This document shows, piece after piece, positions 1 to 10,867 of a stretch of DNA of 64,000 nt. The notes under the pieces were generated by a model, which was not told where the DNA came from, made no database searches, and saw only the letters and a program-made list of their open reading frames with translations. Position 1 is the first letter of the stretch. Each line of letters begins with the position of its first letter. The stretch comes from Siphonodentalium dalli (Eukaryota; Mollusca; Scaphopoda; Gadilida; Siphonodentaliidae), in the NCBI GenBank assembly GCA_032622095.1, contig CP136064.1:247413827-247477826 (forward strand), written 5' to 3'. The position numbers and the translations under genes are program-made.

Positions 1-1032
1 AATAGCGGTAAATTTTCAATAATTGGACATGAACTGGAGATAGTAAATAGTTACAAATACCTAGGTACGACATTCCATAGAAATGGACTATTCACACTAG
101 AAAAAAACACAAGGACTAAAAGTGCTAAAGTGGCAATGTACGCCCTCCTTAATAAAGTACGCGTGAATAAACTAACTATAGCCACAACCCTTGATATCTA
201 TGAAAAATCGATTATCCCAATCATGACATATGGAGCCGAGGTATGGGGACACGAAAACACGACATGTTTTGAAAAACTCGAAATTTGGTTTTTGAAATAC
301 ACCTTAAAGCTTAAAAAATCTACACCTAGTGCATTCATATATGGAGAACTCGGCATGTGTCCCATATCAGTAAGAATAAAAACATGTTACTTGTCTTATT
401 GGGGCAAGCTCAACACAATGACGACAAATAGAACGCCACTCGCATTGTATTATATTATGCTGATGTCTTATTATGATAATAAGAAGTTCCCATGGATTGC
501 TGGGCAGCATAACACCCTTAACGCAATCGGCATGGGTAACAGCTGGACCTATCAGCTGGTCGATAACCTCAATCAATTTCGCGACTCTGTCAGAATGAGA
601 CTAACTGATATATACTCACAACAATGGAGAACCGCAATAGCTGTATCAAACAAATTTACCTTTTATCGAGTCGTGAAAGATAACTTTGTCCGCGAACAAT
701 ATTTGTCATCCAGCGATACATCTATGATACACGCTCTCATGAGATTCCGGACAAGAAATCATAAATTACCAATCGAAGAAGGATCATGGACAAATCGAGA
801 CTATTCGGAAAGAAAGTGCTCATTATGTAACGCAGAGTTAGGAGATGAATTCCACGTTATTTTGAAGTGTGAAAAATTAAAGGGATTGAGAATAAGATAC
901 ATCAAACCATACTACTTCAATAGACCAAACACTTTGAAGTTGAACCAATTATTCAATCAAAATAGCGAGCGCAAAACAAAAAACCTTTCGATATTTATTA
1001 AAAAGATTTTGGAAATTTTCAGAAACTCCTGA
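1..1032 (+). CDS. Non-LTR retrotransposon (LINE) ORF2, C-terminal part, 5' end outside window
   Basis: The frame is open from base 1 to the stop at 1030-1032, so the ORF begins upstream of the window. The start encodes NSYKYLGTTFHRNG, typical of the region after the reverse transcriptase palm in LINE ORF2 proteins, followed by a 'PIMTYGAEVWG' block and a 'FLKYTLKLKKSTPSAFIYGELG' type segment common to jockey/I-like invertebrate LINEs. Near the C-terminus is a Cys/His cluster (CSLCNAELGDEFHVILKC) that fits the terminal zinc-knuckle of these elements. The part seen has no frameshift or stop, so this copy is fairly young. The family assignment within the jockey/I/Nimb group is inferred, not certain. 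It would act in reverse transcription of its own RNA and has no link to the T-box genes, except that older relics of a similar LINE sit in every T-box unit. Confidence 0.85.
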   Translation, partial: NSGKFSIIGHELEIVNSYKYLGTTFHRNGLFTLEKNTRTKSAKVAMYALLNKVRVNKLTIATTLDIYEKSIIPIMTYGAEVWGHENTTCFEKLEIWFLKYTLKLKKSTPSAFIYGELGMCPISVRIKTCYLSYWGKLNTMTTNRTPLALYYIMLMSYYDNKKFPWIAGQHNTLNAIGMGNSWTYQLVDNLNQFRDSVRMRLTDIYSQQWRTAIAVSNKFTFYRVVKDNFVREQYLSSSDTSMIHALMRFRTRNHKLPIEEGSWTNRDYSERKCSLCNAELGDEFHVILKCEKLKGLRIRYIKPYYFNRPNTLKLNQLFNQNSERKTKNLSIFIKKILEIFRNS

Positions 1033-1346
1033 GGCTTACGCGCATGTGTGCGCGTTCACATTTGTAGGTGCTCGTGTACACACATGTATTTTAGTAAATA
1101 TAAATTCGTTGATACACACCATACACCATATACCATATATTGGTAAATACATTATCTGATTATGATGAGTAAACAAGTATACACCCATTAAACGCGACAT
1201 CGATGTATTATAATATTTATCATAATGATTTTATGTGTATGTATACATGTATTGATGATACGTAATTGTGTCATATGTATTGTCTCTGTAATGTCTTTCA
1301 TGATGACCAGAGTTACTATTAAATTGAATTGAATTGAATTGAACGT
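1033..1346 (+). mobile_element. LINE 3' untranslated region and tail
   Basis: This non-coding stretch follows the ORF2 stop and ends at about 1322-1346 in tandem TTGAA units (aaattgaattgaattgaa). A short tandem-repeat tail instead of poly(A) is usual for several LINE clades. The same tail motif, reversed (ttcaattcaatg), marks the edges of the LINE relics upstream of the T-box genes. The exact 3' boundary is inferred from where the tandem repeat stops. Confidence 0.6.
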
Positions 1347-3361
1347 CGCACCGCGTGACCGCCATGATTTCACCATTGAACCTGTAAGCAGAGAAGTTAT
1401 TTTGTTTATAACATGCCATTGTGGGAATATTATTTACAGTGTATGTACATCTATAACAGTATTATAATTCATACATTAAAGAGCGCATTTTCAGAAAGGA
1501 ATATAGTTTTTGAAACATGCTAAATATATACATGTACTACTCATTATAGCTTCACATAATGAATGTAATTTTATAAATATATTTTACTTTATCTATATAT
1601 GGCCAGATCGATGCCCCATTAAGCACAATCTTGACACGGGAAATTTGCAATTTTACATGAGGAATTTTAGCTATATAACACAATACATTCATATATAAGG
1701 ATTATAATATGAGAAACATGGCGAGTTTGAAAATAAGCCCCCCTCCCCCTTTTTTATAGTATAAACGATAACTCTTCACCATGTACGTCACTTAATCCAA
1801 ATGCTAATAATAATAATATAATGACACATCTCACTATTCTGCAGTATTTATCATTTTAGATTATTTATAAGTTCATTATTTGCTATTATATATGACATTT
1901 ATTGAATGACATAATATTCTTCACAATTTAAAGTTTTGGACACAAACGGTGGCTACATATGTATTAGATATACGACATCACCCCACCCCCGGCCCCTCCC
2001 TCGGTAACCGAATTTACGCAAGTTATACATAGCAGAGGAGCCAAAATATGCATAATAATTTTTCACATCGTCTTGGTAAACCACCAATATAATGGACAAA
2101 TAAATACCCCACCCACCCAACAATTTGTTTCACTTGGTATATTGATCGTCCATTGTGGTATTTCAAGGTTTATTGCAACAGTGATGCTCATGATTACCAT
2201 ATTCAAATGAAATTAATTTGAAACACCAATTTCACACATTTTGTGTGATTCCGGGTGCCACATATAGAACTTCGTAGTATACGACTAGGGCATTCCAGTG
2301 GTATCCACAATTCGCATTCAGGGACGCGGCTCGATGGTCGCCGTTGGCGGGGGGTGTCCACATTCAAATGTCGAAGTGACCCCCACCCTCCCCTTGAACC
2401 ATATTTGTAGAATTATATATGCACACACCCCTCTCGTTCTGAATTTTCCAATTGGTACCTCAAGCTTTCCAACTATTAGAATTTCCAACCAAATGGAAGT
2501 CTTCCACCCGATGGCCATTTGAGGCCATTTTTGTTTTACCAAAAATAGAAAAATATGCTACTGTTTGTCTAAAAAAAACATTAAATTTCCCACTAATTAC
2601 TGGTTGAAAAATCAAACAAAGAGAACAATTTCAACCTATTATAATGCATGTGGTGTAAAACTTGCAACTTTGCGTCAGGCATGAGATTTCCAACTGTTGG
2701 AATTTTTAGTAAATTTTCCCGAAGTTTGGGATAGGGTTATAGACACACCCTTCCCAATATCCGCCCTGTCGCCACGTCACTGGTCTCAGTAGATATTTCC
2801 TCTCATCTGCATTCCATATAAACACAAAAAACGTCGTTACTTTATCAACATGAGAACCTTACCGTGCAAAATAATAAAATTGTGGTTCTGGTTTAAAGCA
2901 CGCTGTATAATATATAGTGTGTATGTGATGAACACACATTTGTTCAGTAAATGTCTTCACCACACAATTTTCGAGCAGAAATAGGTTTTATGCTTCGGAA
3001 AGATGCGTATCATATAGACTACAGAAACAACAGATAAACCCAGATAAACGCACAACTCTAAAATGTAAATATATGACTATGCGATAGGGAATTGTTGAAT
3101 CAGAAAATCCAAATCAAGTTTAATATTTCGTTCAATCATGTTATACAAAATAGATACGGACATTCTCACAAAGGTGAATATCTTGCCAATTTAAATATAA
3201 TCTTACCTTAACTATATAAATAATCGAAGAGACCGCCCAATATATCGAATTTCGAGATCCACCACAATGAACAAGACTCCATGTGTACACTTTACGGCAG
3301 CCTGTGAGCCTGTACGAAACAACGACGCGCGCGCGACCGCCACGTGAAATTTAAAAAACCG
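1347..3361. other. Non-genic, AT-rich stretch; no gene recognised
   Basis: No convincing coding region was found on either strand; the short open frames lack codon structure or known motifs. C-rich stretches (for example 1738-1755 and 1980-2000) and a block at 2300-2790 with repeated 'tttccaac' wording look like old repeat debris. The 2350-2790 part loosely resembles 44700-44850, also in a repeat insertion. Confidence 0.5.
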
Positions 3362-3460
3362 ACGTCACACACAAATATGTGTGGTGATGTACACATATAT
3401 GTGTGGATATTGGGTGATACACACATATGTGTGTATTATGTACACATTTATGTTCAGATA
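3362..3460. repeat. Cluster of short palindromes of the form CACA-(A/T)n-TGTG
   Basis: Four short palindromic units lie in a row: acacaaatatgtgtgg, acacatatatgtgtgg, acacacatatgtgtg and tacacatttatgt, each about 15-17 bp and spaced 25-30 bp apart. They read almost the same on both strands. They may be an unstable TG/AT-rich repeat or a binding-site cluster. No function can be assigned. Confidence 0.6.
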
Positions 3461-3516
3461 ATGCCTCCGCACAGTCATTGTGTGGAAGCTGCCACACAGT
3501 CCTTTTTACAGTGTAC

Positions 3517-3661
3517 CGTCATGAAAGGGTTAATGCTGCCCAGCAGAGCTCCCGTCGTGAAATGGTTAATGCTGCACCAGCACAGCTCCCGTAAAAAAAA
3601 AACATTAATGCTGCACTAGCGCGTCTCCCATCGTGAAAGGGTTAATGTTGCACCTACGAAG
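3517..3661. repeat. Four-copy tandem repeat, about 37 bp unit
   Basis: Four degenerate direct repeats share a core 'gggttaatgctgca...agctccc' and start at about 3517, 3553, 3590 and 3629. Unit 3 has an A-tract replacing part of the unit. It looks like a small minisatellite. Confidence 0.75.
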
Positions 3662-4670
3662 CCAACATGATGTAAATGACGTCATGAGCCGTGGCATTTC
3701 ATCTCGTTGTTCCACTTCCGATTCCGCAATTTTAAACAGTTGCTAATCGGAAGTCACGTGTCAATTTCGCTAAATAGCATACACTCTTTCCTGAAAATCG
3801 TTCCATCGTATAGAAATATATATAGAAAAATTATATGACGTCATCATTCACACACGCCTTAGGTATAAACACCCACCGGGGTGGTTGCTAATATAATATT
3901 ACAATAGGGATCGGGGCACAAGTTTGACAACTTACATCCGCCCCTCTCCCATTAACATTTTAACAAATACAATGTAGATGACGAACATAACATATATAAG
4001 GATGATTGCTGTCAGTTCAAAACTTCTGCTTTTAAAATTTCATCTGAGATAGTCAATATTTGTAACGCACAGGAGGATCGCCAATATGTTCTGCAGAGTG
4101 CCTAATTAAATCGTTTCGTTGCTGAAATGTATGTATGAACAACACGGAAAAGAATTTCATTGCGTCGATTCGAATTTGATGGTATCCCTGTGAGTAAGGA
4201 GGAAATGTTAGATATTATAAATTGGTGGGTTGCAATCTTGTCGAAAAGTTCGCATCTTCCGGTTAAAAACAGGGGGGCACTCAAAGAAATAATGAACGGT
4301 ATCTTCGACTTCGTATCCAAATATGCATTTAGAGGTATCGGAGATAAAATGGTCGTACATATTTTATTTGAGATCACTGCAGTAGTTGCGATTTTTGCAG
4401 TGTAAGTATAAGTAAGATAAGTATTATTGGACCAATAGTAAAGAAAGTGTTGTTTTGCATACTCCGTACAGTTCATATACGAATATGGGCATATTTCAGA
4501 TTATCAGAAATCTCGTCCCAATGTATACAATCAATAAGCAATACAGATAGAAGAATTTAAATAATGACAATTTTATTTAGCACTTTTTTACAATTTACAT
4601 TCATTCATTCAAAACAGTAACGATGTATAAGCAGATATATAACATTTACACGAATAATCTTCAAACAGTC
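3662..4670. other. Non-genic stretch
   Basis: No supported gene. An 81-codon open frame at 4160-4405 (+) ends next to a good-looking splice donor (GTAAGT at 4403-4408), but it has no recognisable domain and a same-length frame lies opposite. It is therefore not called as an exon. Confidence 0.4.
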
Positions 4671-5070
4671 ATTAACCCTTTACCCAACAGAACGGCCCTG
4701 TGCCAATACATTCTCTTATATATGCGAGTCGACCATAGGTCGCCTCGCATATATAAGAGAATGCATTGGCTTAACACATTAAAAATTATAAAATTGTTAA
4801 AGAATGTAAGAAAAAATGGTAAAAAGTGTTTAAAAAAGTTTTTTTTAGGCCAATGCATTCTCTTATATATGCGAGGCGACCTATGGTCGACTCGCATATA
4901 TAAGAGAATGCATTGGCACAGGGCTAACTGTAACTATCACAATGTGGTCAAGGAGCCGGTTTCAATGATATCCATATTTGTATGGTGTTATTGAGACAGA
5001 CCGAAGATATTTTAGGCTGTTGAAGCTTTACTTGGCCGGTTTTGGCCGGTTTGTTGGGTAAAGGGTTAAT
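4671..5070. mobile_element. Foldback/MITE-like element with 19-bp perfect terminal inverted repeats
   Basis: The ends are perfect inverted repeats (attaaccctttacccaaca at the left, its reverse complement at 5052-5070). Inside are two long hairpins, 4702-4770 and 4849-4917, each a near-perfect palindrome of about 69 bp built around 'catatataagagaatgcatt', and the two hairpins are reverse complements of each other. There is no coding capacity. It sits just beyond the stop codon of the minus-strand T-box relic. The same double hairpin occurs inside a different element at 61191-61656. Confidence 0.8.
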
Positions 5071-5102
5071 ACTATCAACAAGGTGACCATCATATTGTGA
5101 GT

Positions 5103-5725
5103 TCAGAAGAAATCACTCGAAATGAAAGTCATGGACATGGCTTCTCTCAGCATATCGTGACCACAGTTCTCTGAAGTTACACGCAACTCGTCGGAAAGAA
5201 ATGACTCATCTGTGTCCTCGTGGTAAACGTTGCCCCTGATGCGGTTGGGAATATGTTTGACCACCGTGGTCAGGTGAGGATTCACATATACCGAGGGTAG
5301 GTACCGGGCTATCGGGTGAGATAAGTGAATCTTCGTCATCAGTGGCCGGACAGCTTATGTCGTCACTATACTTTGATATATCGAAGATGTCTGATTTCAG
5401 TTGTTCAAAGTCTGGTGTCGATCGCGACGATAGTTCACACAACGCTGCTAATGCAGGGAAGTCGTTGGAATCTGAGAGGTCACAAGAATGCGATGTCTGA
5501 ATTGCGACAGCTGTTGAAATTCCTGCTATCGTAACTGAGTTCGTTGTATGACCTCGAGAAGACTGGGGATGACGAGCTGAAGGCTGGAAGGATTCGGCCA
5601 GCTAAGTTCGGTATCGCCGAATCCAGAACCGGAGTGGTTGGGTATCTCTGTGGAGTATAGTCTTTGTGTGAAGTTTGTGTGTGGTTAGGGTTCAACTTGC
5701 CTTCTTTTGCTCTCTGATTGGAAAG
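5103..5725 (-). pseudogene. T-box gene last exon, minus strand, frameshifted relic
   Basis: Read on the minus strand, this matches the last coding exon of the five T-box genes along its whole length (623 bp against 647 bp). It starts after a tag acceptor at 5726-5728 and ends with TGA at 5103-5105. Matching segments lie in three different frames: the PESKRRQ / HTQTSHKDY start, then STPDFEQLKSDIFDISKYS with TDDEDS, then SENCGHDMLREAMSMTF at the end. At least two frameshifts therefore separate them. The T-box exons are not next to it, so it cannot make a factor. It could belong with the minus-strand exon 1-2 remnant at 10.2-10.9 kb as one dying gene whose exons 3-6 were lost. Confidence 0.9.
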
Positions 5726-7166
5726 CTACAAAGAAACAATACACATGCATTAATGATTGAATTATTATCGAGTTTTATACAATGTAAATCTGTTGCATTT
5801 GTGTATGTGTATAATCTGTTTGCATGTTCCATGTTAATGCGTGGCTAGCAGTAAACTCATTCATTTAAATCATCACACGAGGGCCGAGGGGACAGGTTTA
5901 TACTCACTGACGAGCACATCCCTAATGCAATGTTCAGATAATAAGTTCAACAAACGACCATATGCCGTTTCTTGAATTTATTATCTGCACATTTCCCACC
6001 AATGAACTGGAATCCTTCTGCATATGTACGCTTCGTGTGACTGTCATCTGCTAATATATCCTGAACGTCCCTCCAGATTAATAATAGACCATTTTCAATG
6101 CATACTTTTATAATTGATGAGAGAGACTCATTCAGTAAATAAAGAGATACAATGCATATACGGCAGGCCTCTGGATATAGACGACAATTTGCGTTCGTTC
6201 TTTTGAAGCGGATTCCAAGAATAATCTTCACATATACGTACCGTCTCGAATTATTAGATTTTTCGTCTTGTACTCAATCGCCCACTTTCGATTGAATGCA
6301 ACCTTTTAAAGTGATGTGAAACACTCCGGTGGGTTGATCAAATAGAAATGGAGATTAATCTCGCTCAAAGAAGTAATTATTACAAATATATCCAAATTGA
6401 CAACAAACATTTTCATTCTTATATATTAATTAAATACAGTGATTCTCAATGGCGAAATCGTTTTTGTCAGCTTATCATAGATAGTTGCGTCCCGAATCGA
6501 GAAGTAAATATTTATAATTGCGCGTGTATATATAGTTCAGACGAGTTTTTCTATGGAGAGGTAAGGTCGATGTGTTTGAAATTTTCGGCGATTTTACTAG
6601 AATTCTATATTCCTCCATTGACATAGCGCCTCAATACTAGCTTATTAGTTTCACGCACACGAATTAGTACCATGAATCACCCACCGTTCATGGAAAGCGG
6701 TGGAGGGCAGGGACCCGGCTCTCTGATGGTGATAGTTCTTGAACATTACCATTAGCGGACCGGGTTTGTCCGCTCGGTGGTTTTCTTGGAAGGTTCTTCC
6801 AAATTAGGACAGATTTTGTCCTATATCACGTTATTCCGTTATTGGACCGACCCTTTGGTGAGGGACAGACTTAGTTTACTAGACAGGTTTTGTAAATTTC
6901 GCTGTAAGCTGTTGAATATTGGTAGATTCTATATATTACTTCATCCAAAACCTCCATAAACATACATAAATCAATAAATGGGACGCGAAAGTAACAGCTG
7001 CTTCAACGAGGCTTGCGATGACGTTTCATGTAACTCTGCGATTGTCTTTCCGCTTAAAGAAATAAGACTATGTGACGTATTTAATGGCGGAAATATAATG
7101 AAATAACTTTCAAACTATATCAAGATCAGTCAGACACCGATTCTTCATTCCTCGTCCGTATCGTAC
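5726..7166. other. Non-genic; contains a relic of the T-box 3' flank in plus orientation
   Basis: About 5925-6165 matches the DNA downstream of the intact T-box genes ('gttcagataataagttcaac', 'cccaccaatga', 'ttaataatagaccatt') and is in plus orientation, although the neighbouring last exon is on the minus strand. This implies a local inversion breakpoint near 5.75-5.92 kb. The rest (6170-7166) shows no gene. An inverted motif around 6672-6705 (caccgttcatggaaagcggtg) was noted without further meaning. Confidence 0.55.
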
Positions 7167-7350
7167 GGAATTAAAACAGGCATTAAATCGGACGTCACGG
7201 TCACGTTTGCGCAACAACAATACATATGGGTACACCTGGTACTATTCCTGTTATACAATGACCGTTGTATATCAGTATTACAGAATGGCTTTAATTAATG
7301 TAATAATGTTCCGATCATGTAATATAGTGTTTTAACCGGCGAATTGAATA
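7167..7350. repeat. Left copy of a 184-bp direct repeat flanking LINE 2
   Basis: This segment and 10033-10216 align base for base with constant offset (2,866 bp) and only a few substitutions, from 'ggaat.aaaacag' to 'gcgaattgaata'. The repeats directly border the LINE copy between them, so the pair looks like a very long target-site duplication or a duplication made during insertion. Confidence 0.8.
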
Positions 7351-7490
7351 TATATATATATATATTCTTTATTTCCTCCATTCATGGAGATATTTAGAGA
7401 ATGCATACAATTAATATAAATTATAAGAACATAAACAGGTAACAAAACTCAACATATATACAGTCATCAACTAAGTGGTGAACATGAGAT

Positions 7491-7730
7491 TTACATACAT
7501 GATTTCCATTTACAACAACCATACACATAGAAGCATTCATACTAACAGACACACATCTATAACATTGGATAATTACATGCATGACTTCCATTTACAACAA
7601 ACAAACTCCCAGAAGCATTCATACTAACAGACACACACAAAACATTGGCGAATTACATGCATGACTTCTCTTTACAACAACCATATACACACCGAAGTAT
7701 TCATACTAACAGACACACATTCGTTATATT
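7491..7730. repeat. Three-copy tandem repeat, about 80-bp unit, in the LINE 2 3' UTR
   Basis: Units start at 7491, 7573 and 7653. Each contains 'ttacat.catga.tt', 'tttacaacaa' and 'attcatactaacagacacaca'. Tandem repeats in 3' UTRs are common in LINEs. Confidence 0.8.
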
Positions 7731-8150
7731 TATAGACAGAGACAGACGACCAGAATGGCAATGTGACGTTATCGTGTAATGGATTGAACATATGGTCAAA
7801 TATCTAACTGGCTCTCCACGACAGGCTAAATGTGATGTGTTATTATAAGGTTATATATATCTTTATATATAAAGAACTGGGACCAGAGAAATAGCATACT
7901 CCGAGACGACCAAGCCGGAGTTGGACCCAAATCAGGGATCTCTCTCTGGAAGACCCACAAACGCCAATGCCTTTGTGCAGTCTTACCGACTCGGAGCCGA
8001 CAATTTCCCCAGCACCACTCAAGTATATATATTTACTCATTTGTCACGTCTTCGGATTCTATGGATTATATGAGTTATGTATAGTATTATGTCATTACTA
8101 ACGTATAATATAAATTGTTTAACTACAATTCAAACAGAGAGGCAATGATA

Positions 8151-8354
8151 TTATTCCCATAGTTTACATGTGCACTTAATTATGAAATTTGCAAAGTCGT
8201 TGATATCTTCGACATAAGAGGAAATTTCTTCAAATTTTGCCGTCAAGAAGAATAATAATTTATCTTCATCTGAAAGAGAATCAAAACGTATGTAAATTTG
8301 AACTCCAAATCTACACAAAACAGAAAATTCTATTTCGTCACGGATACACGTTAA
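8151..8354 (-). pseudogene. LINE 2 ORF2 C-terminal tail, separated by a MITE
   Basis: On the minus strand this encodes CIRDEIEFSVLCRFGVQIYI...LSDEDKLLFFL...NDFANFIIKC. It resembles the last about 65 residues of LINE proteins with a terminal zinc-knuckle. Its reading frame joins that of the upstream fragment exactly when the MITE plus one TTAA copy is discounted, so the two were one ORF before the insertion. The stop is at about 8151. Confidence 0.75.
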
Positions 8355-8852
8355 AGGCACGTGCGGCCTTAATTGTCAAAAATATTAATATTTGTTCCAA
8401 ACACCGTAAACAGAAACACATTAAAACGCATACATGCAGTTCCGTTTATATATACCATGACCATCGCGTACACAGCGTGTTATCATAAAGACCTACTATA
8501 TTTTACCCAAGCAAGAGCCTGATTGTGTTACAGAAGACAGCACAATGCTACTGGCTAATCACACACAAATGGCATAAACGCTCTTTATTAGTTCCATATC
8601 AGGTATTCACCAACAAAGAATGCTCTTTATGTTTACCATCATAATATAAACAAACACCAGAAAAGTAACTTTTTATGCTTTTGTTTACATAACAATGGTC
8701 AAACATATGCCCATAACATACTGTTTATGCGATAGTTCTTGTTTGTATACGGACAAAGTCTATCTGCATTTTGATGTTATTTCTGTTTGTGGCGGTTTTT
8801 GACGGGTGGAGATATTTTCACATGATACCCACCGCCAAGGCCAACTGTGTCT
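8355..8852. mobile_element. TTAA-site MITE (piggyBac-like), 498 bp
   Basis: It is flanked on both sides by TTAA (8351-8354 and 8853-8856). The ends are imperfect inverted repeats (aggcacgtgcggcctt / aaggccaactgtgtct). It has no coding capacity. It splits the LINE 2 ORF without disturbing the frame on either side. A second copy in reverse orientation lies at 15542-16036 in front of T-box gene 1, and an end-deleted one at 47879-48361 in front of gene 4. Confidence 0.85.
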
Positions 8853-8856
8853 TTAA

Positions 8857-10032
8857 TGAAGAACACTGGACTATTGCATGCCGCATGTAGTCGGAGTACG
8901 CGCGAGAGCAATTTGAACATATACCTGTATCACACGGAACGCAGGAGAATTGTATAATTTGTGCCATTTTGTAATAAGACAATTTATTTTCTGGAAACAG
9001 GTCCAGAAGCGAGACTTCGAACGTGGTCTGAATCTTCGAGAATCGAAATAAGGAGTTATCAGCGTGAATTCTCTCGGACCAGGCCGCGCTCTCAGTCTCA
9101 TTAATGAGAGCTTTAGTTAATTGTTTCCATTTCTCTTTAGAAGGAAATACTGATTCCTTCAAATACAGACACAAGTAGTCTACAAGTTTGTATTTATTCA
9201 TTGTTACCATGATATCGGAGAAGAAATTTTTACAAGAAGTAGTTGGAGCAAGTGCGTGTTGGTAAAGACGGAAAATGAAAATTTCCTTGGCCGTTTTAAT
9301 TTGTTCCAGATTAAACATTGATCTAAGGAACGATAGTTTTCGTTTATCTATATAGCTCATAATAGGGTGAACTCCTATGAGCCCATGGACGATAACTGTT
9401 CTAGCACGCGTAGGTAAACACTGAACCTGTTTCAGACCAAATCTATGGCATTTTTCAAGAGCTTCCTCATGTTTATGTGCCAGGTTCCATAGTAATTCTG
9501 CGCCAAATAGCGACTTTGAGAGTACAATAGATTCGTATATTGTCTTACTGCTCAGTGGCGTTATCCCACCGGCGTAAAGGCCAGCATTATATAACATGAG
9601 ATAGGTGCCCCTGATTTTGCGACAAATTGTATCTACAAATGCACCATTTAAATCATACTTGTTTAAAGGAATACCAAGATGGGTAACTTCTTCCACTTCC
9701 GGTATTACACATGGTCCAATATGCCATCTACGGTCAGTTTTGTTTGCACGCGCCTTAGATTCATTGAATACAATAACGGAACATTTTGATGGGTTGTACA
9801 TATAGCGCCACACCGTGCTATAACGGTAGCAGATGTCGCAAAGATTACGTAACCCAGTCATAGTAAGTGAAAGTAATAACATATCGTCAGCTAGCGTTGG
9901 GCTGGAACAATCTATACCATATGGGTCAACTTCTAGAGTACGGGGAGGGAATTTCTCGATTCGGTTCTGAAGCACACGTTCAGTAATTTTGTATAGGGCA
10001 GGCATCAATGTAATTGCTCTATAGTTATTAAA
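8857..10032 (-). pseudogene. LINE 2 reverse transcriptase fragment with internal deletion
   Basis: The minus-strand open frame contains NNYRAITLMPALYKITERVLQNRI (fingers/palm start of a LINE RT) and, soon after, ADDMLLLSLTMTGLRNLCDIC with NPSKCSVIVF (the catalytic-box region). Only about 20 residues separate them, whereas about 100 are normal, so the middle of the RT domain is deleted. The catalytic motif reads ADD in place. A later Cys/His stretch (CDTGICSNCSRAYSDYMRHAIVQC) is the terminal zinc-knuckle. The open frame seen around it also includes MITE sequence and flanking repeat at its two ends, which are not part of the protein. It is inactive. Confidence 0.85.
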
Positions 10033-10216
10033 GGAATGAAAACAGACATTAAATCGGACGTCACGGTCACGTTTGCGCAACAACAATACATATGGGTACA
10101 CCTGGTACTATTCCTGTTATACAATTACCGTTGTATATCAGTATTACAGAATGGCTTTAATGAATGGAATAATGTTCCGATCATGTAATACAGTGTTTTA
10201 ACCGGCGAATTGAATA
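10033..10216. repeat. Right copy of the 184-bp direct repeat flanking LINE 2
   Basis: Partner of 7167-7350. It adjoins the minus-strand T-box exon 2 relic and was probably intron sequence before the insertion. Confidence 0.8.
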
Positions 10217-10244
10217 TGACGTGTTTGCAAGTGTGACTACTTAC

Positions 10245-10867
10245 CTTTCAACTTTGGTGACTAACATCTCTGTCCCAATCTGAACAAACTTTCTCCACAG
10301 TCCAGCATTATGCACAGACACAGTTACTTCAGTCGGGGGCTGCGATCGGAAACAGCATTGACGGATCGTTGATGTGTCGTTCAGCAATCTTAAGATGTAC
10401 GTAGTATAATACAGTTGACATGTGCGTAATACATATAAAAGAGTGGTGGGGTGTATATATATCGACAGTAATTTCTTGTCGGAAGTATAGTTTATATATG
10501 CATACCAATGTTATTGAATGCAAATGACTGCTGACGATATTGATTCGTATTAAGTGACAATACATGGTGTTTCAAACGTCGTGTGTATAGATGTTGAGAA
10601 ACTTTTTATTAGTGTAGTCTTTGCGCATATATTATACTAAAACTGCGTTATAACCTTAATTGAGTTTGATCTCTTGTAATAGGGAATTCCGTTTCCGAAA
10701 CTCAAGGTCCAACACGGCCATTATGCAAGAAAGGTGAAGATCTTACATATTCCCGCAGCTGAACCCCGAGGCAGAACCTCTTGTTTCTTGTATTGACAAC
10801 CCTGTGGCAGATATTGCGGTACAATAGACAGAATTGCGAGTCCCAGGTAAACACTGTCAGAGAACAT
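10245..10867 (-). pseudogene. T-box gene exons 1 and 2, minus-strand relic A
   Basis: Two exon relics are present on the minus strand. Exon 1 (10867 down to 10747) begins MFSDSVY and later gives QGCQYKKQEVLP and SAAGI. A small deletion shifts the frame between these parts, and the exon is 12 bases shorter than in the intact genes. Its donor context has changed to AATAT|GTAAG. Exon 2 (10388 down to 10245) ends EVTVSVHNAGLWRKFVQIGTEM and a GTAAG donor, but its acceptor is aag instead of cag and the third codon is a stop (cga to tga). Exons 3-6 are absent; beyond exon 2 lies LINE 2. The fragment is head-to-head with T-box gene 1 and duplicated at 23451-24073. Confidence 0.9.

Larger units (their letters stand above)
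7351..10032 (-). mobile_element. LINE 2, 5'-truncated non-LTR retrotransposon, minus strand
   Basis: The 3' end is at 7351 with a TA dinucleotide tail. The 5' truncation is at about 10032, within the reverse transcriptase domain. The long 3' untranslated region (7351-8150) contains an 80-bp tandem repeat. The coding part is split by a MITE at 8355-8852 and has an internal deletion in the RT domain. It is inserted in what was probably intron 2 of the minus-strand T-box relic, directly downstream of that relic's exon 2. Confidence 0.8.

Noticed and set aside
3517..3661. Regular short repeats resembling a CRISPR array
   Set aside because: Units are adjacent without unique spacers, and the window is eukaryotic; this is a minisatellite.
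4160..4405. 81-codon open frame ending at a GTAAGT donor, possible coding exon
   Set aside because: No domain, no matching acceptor in frame and no neighbouring exons; an open frame of similar length lies on the opposite strand.
6348..6626. 92-codon open frame
   Set aside because: AT-rich, no motif, no splice context; consistent with chance.
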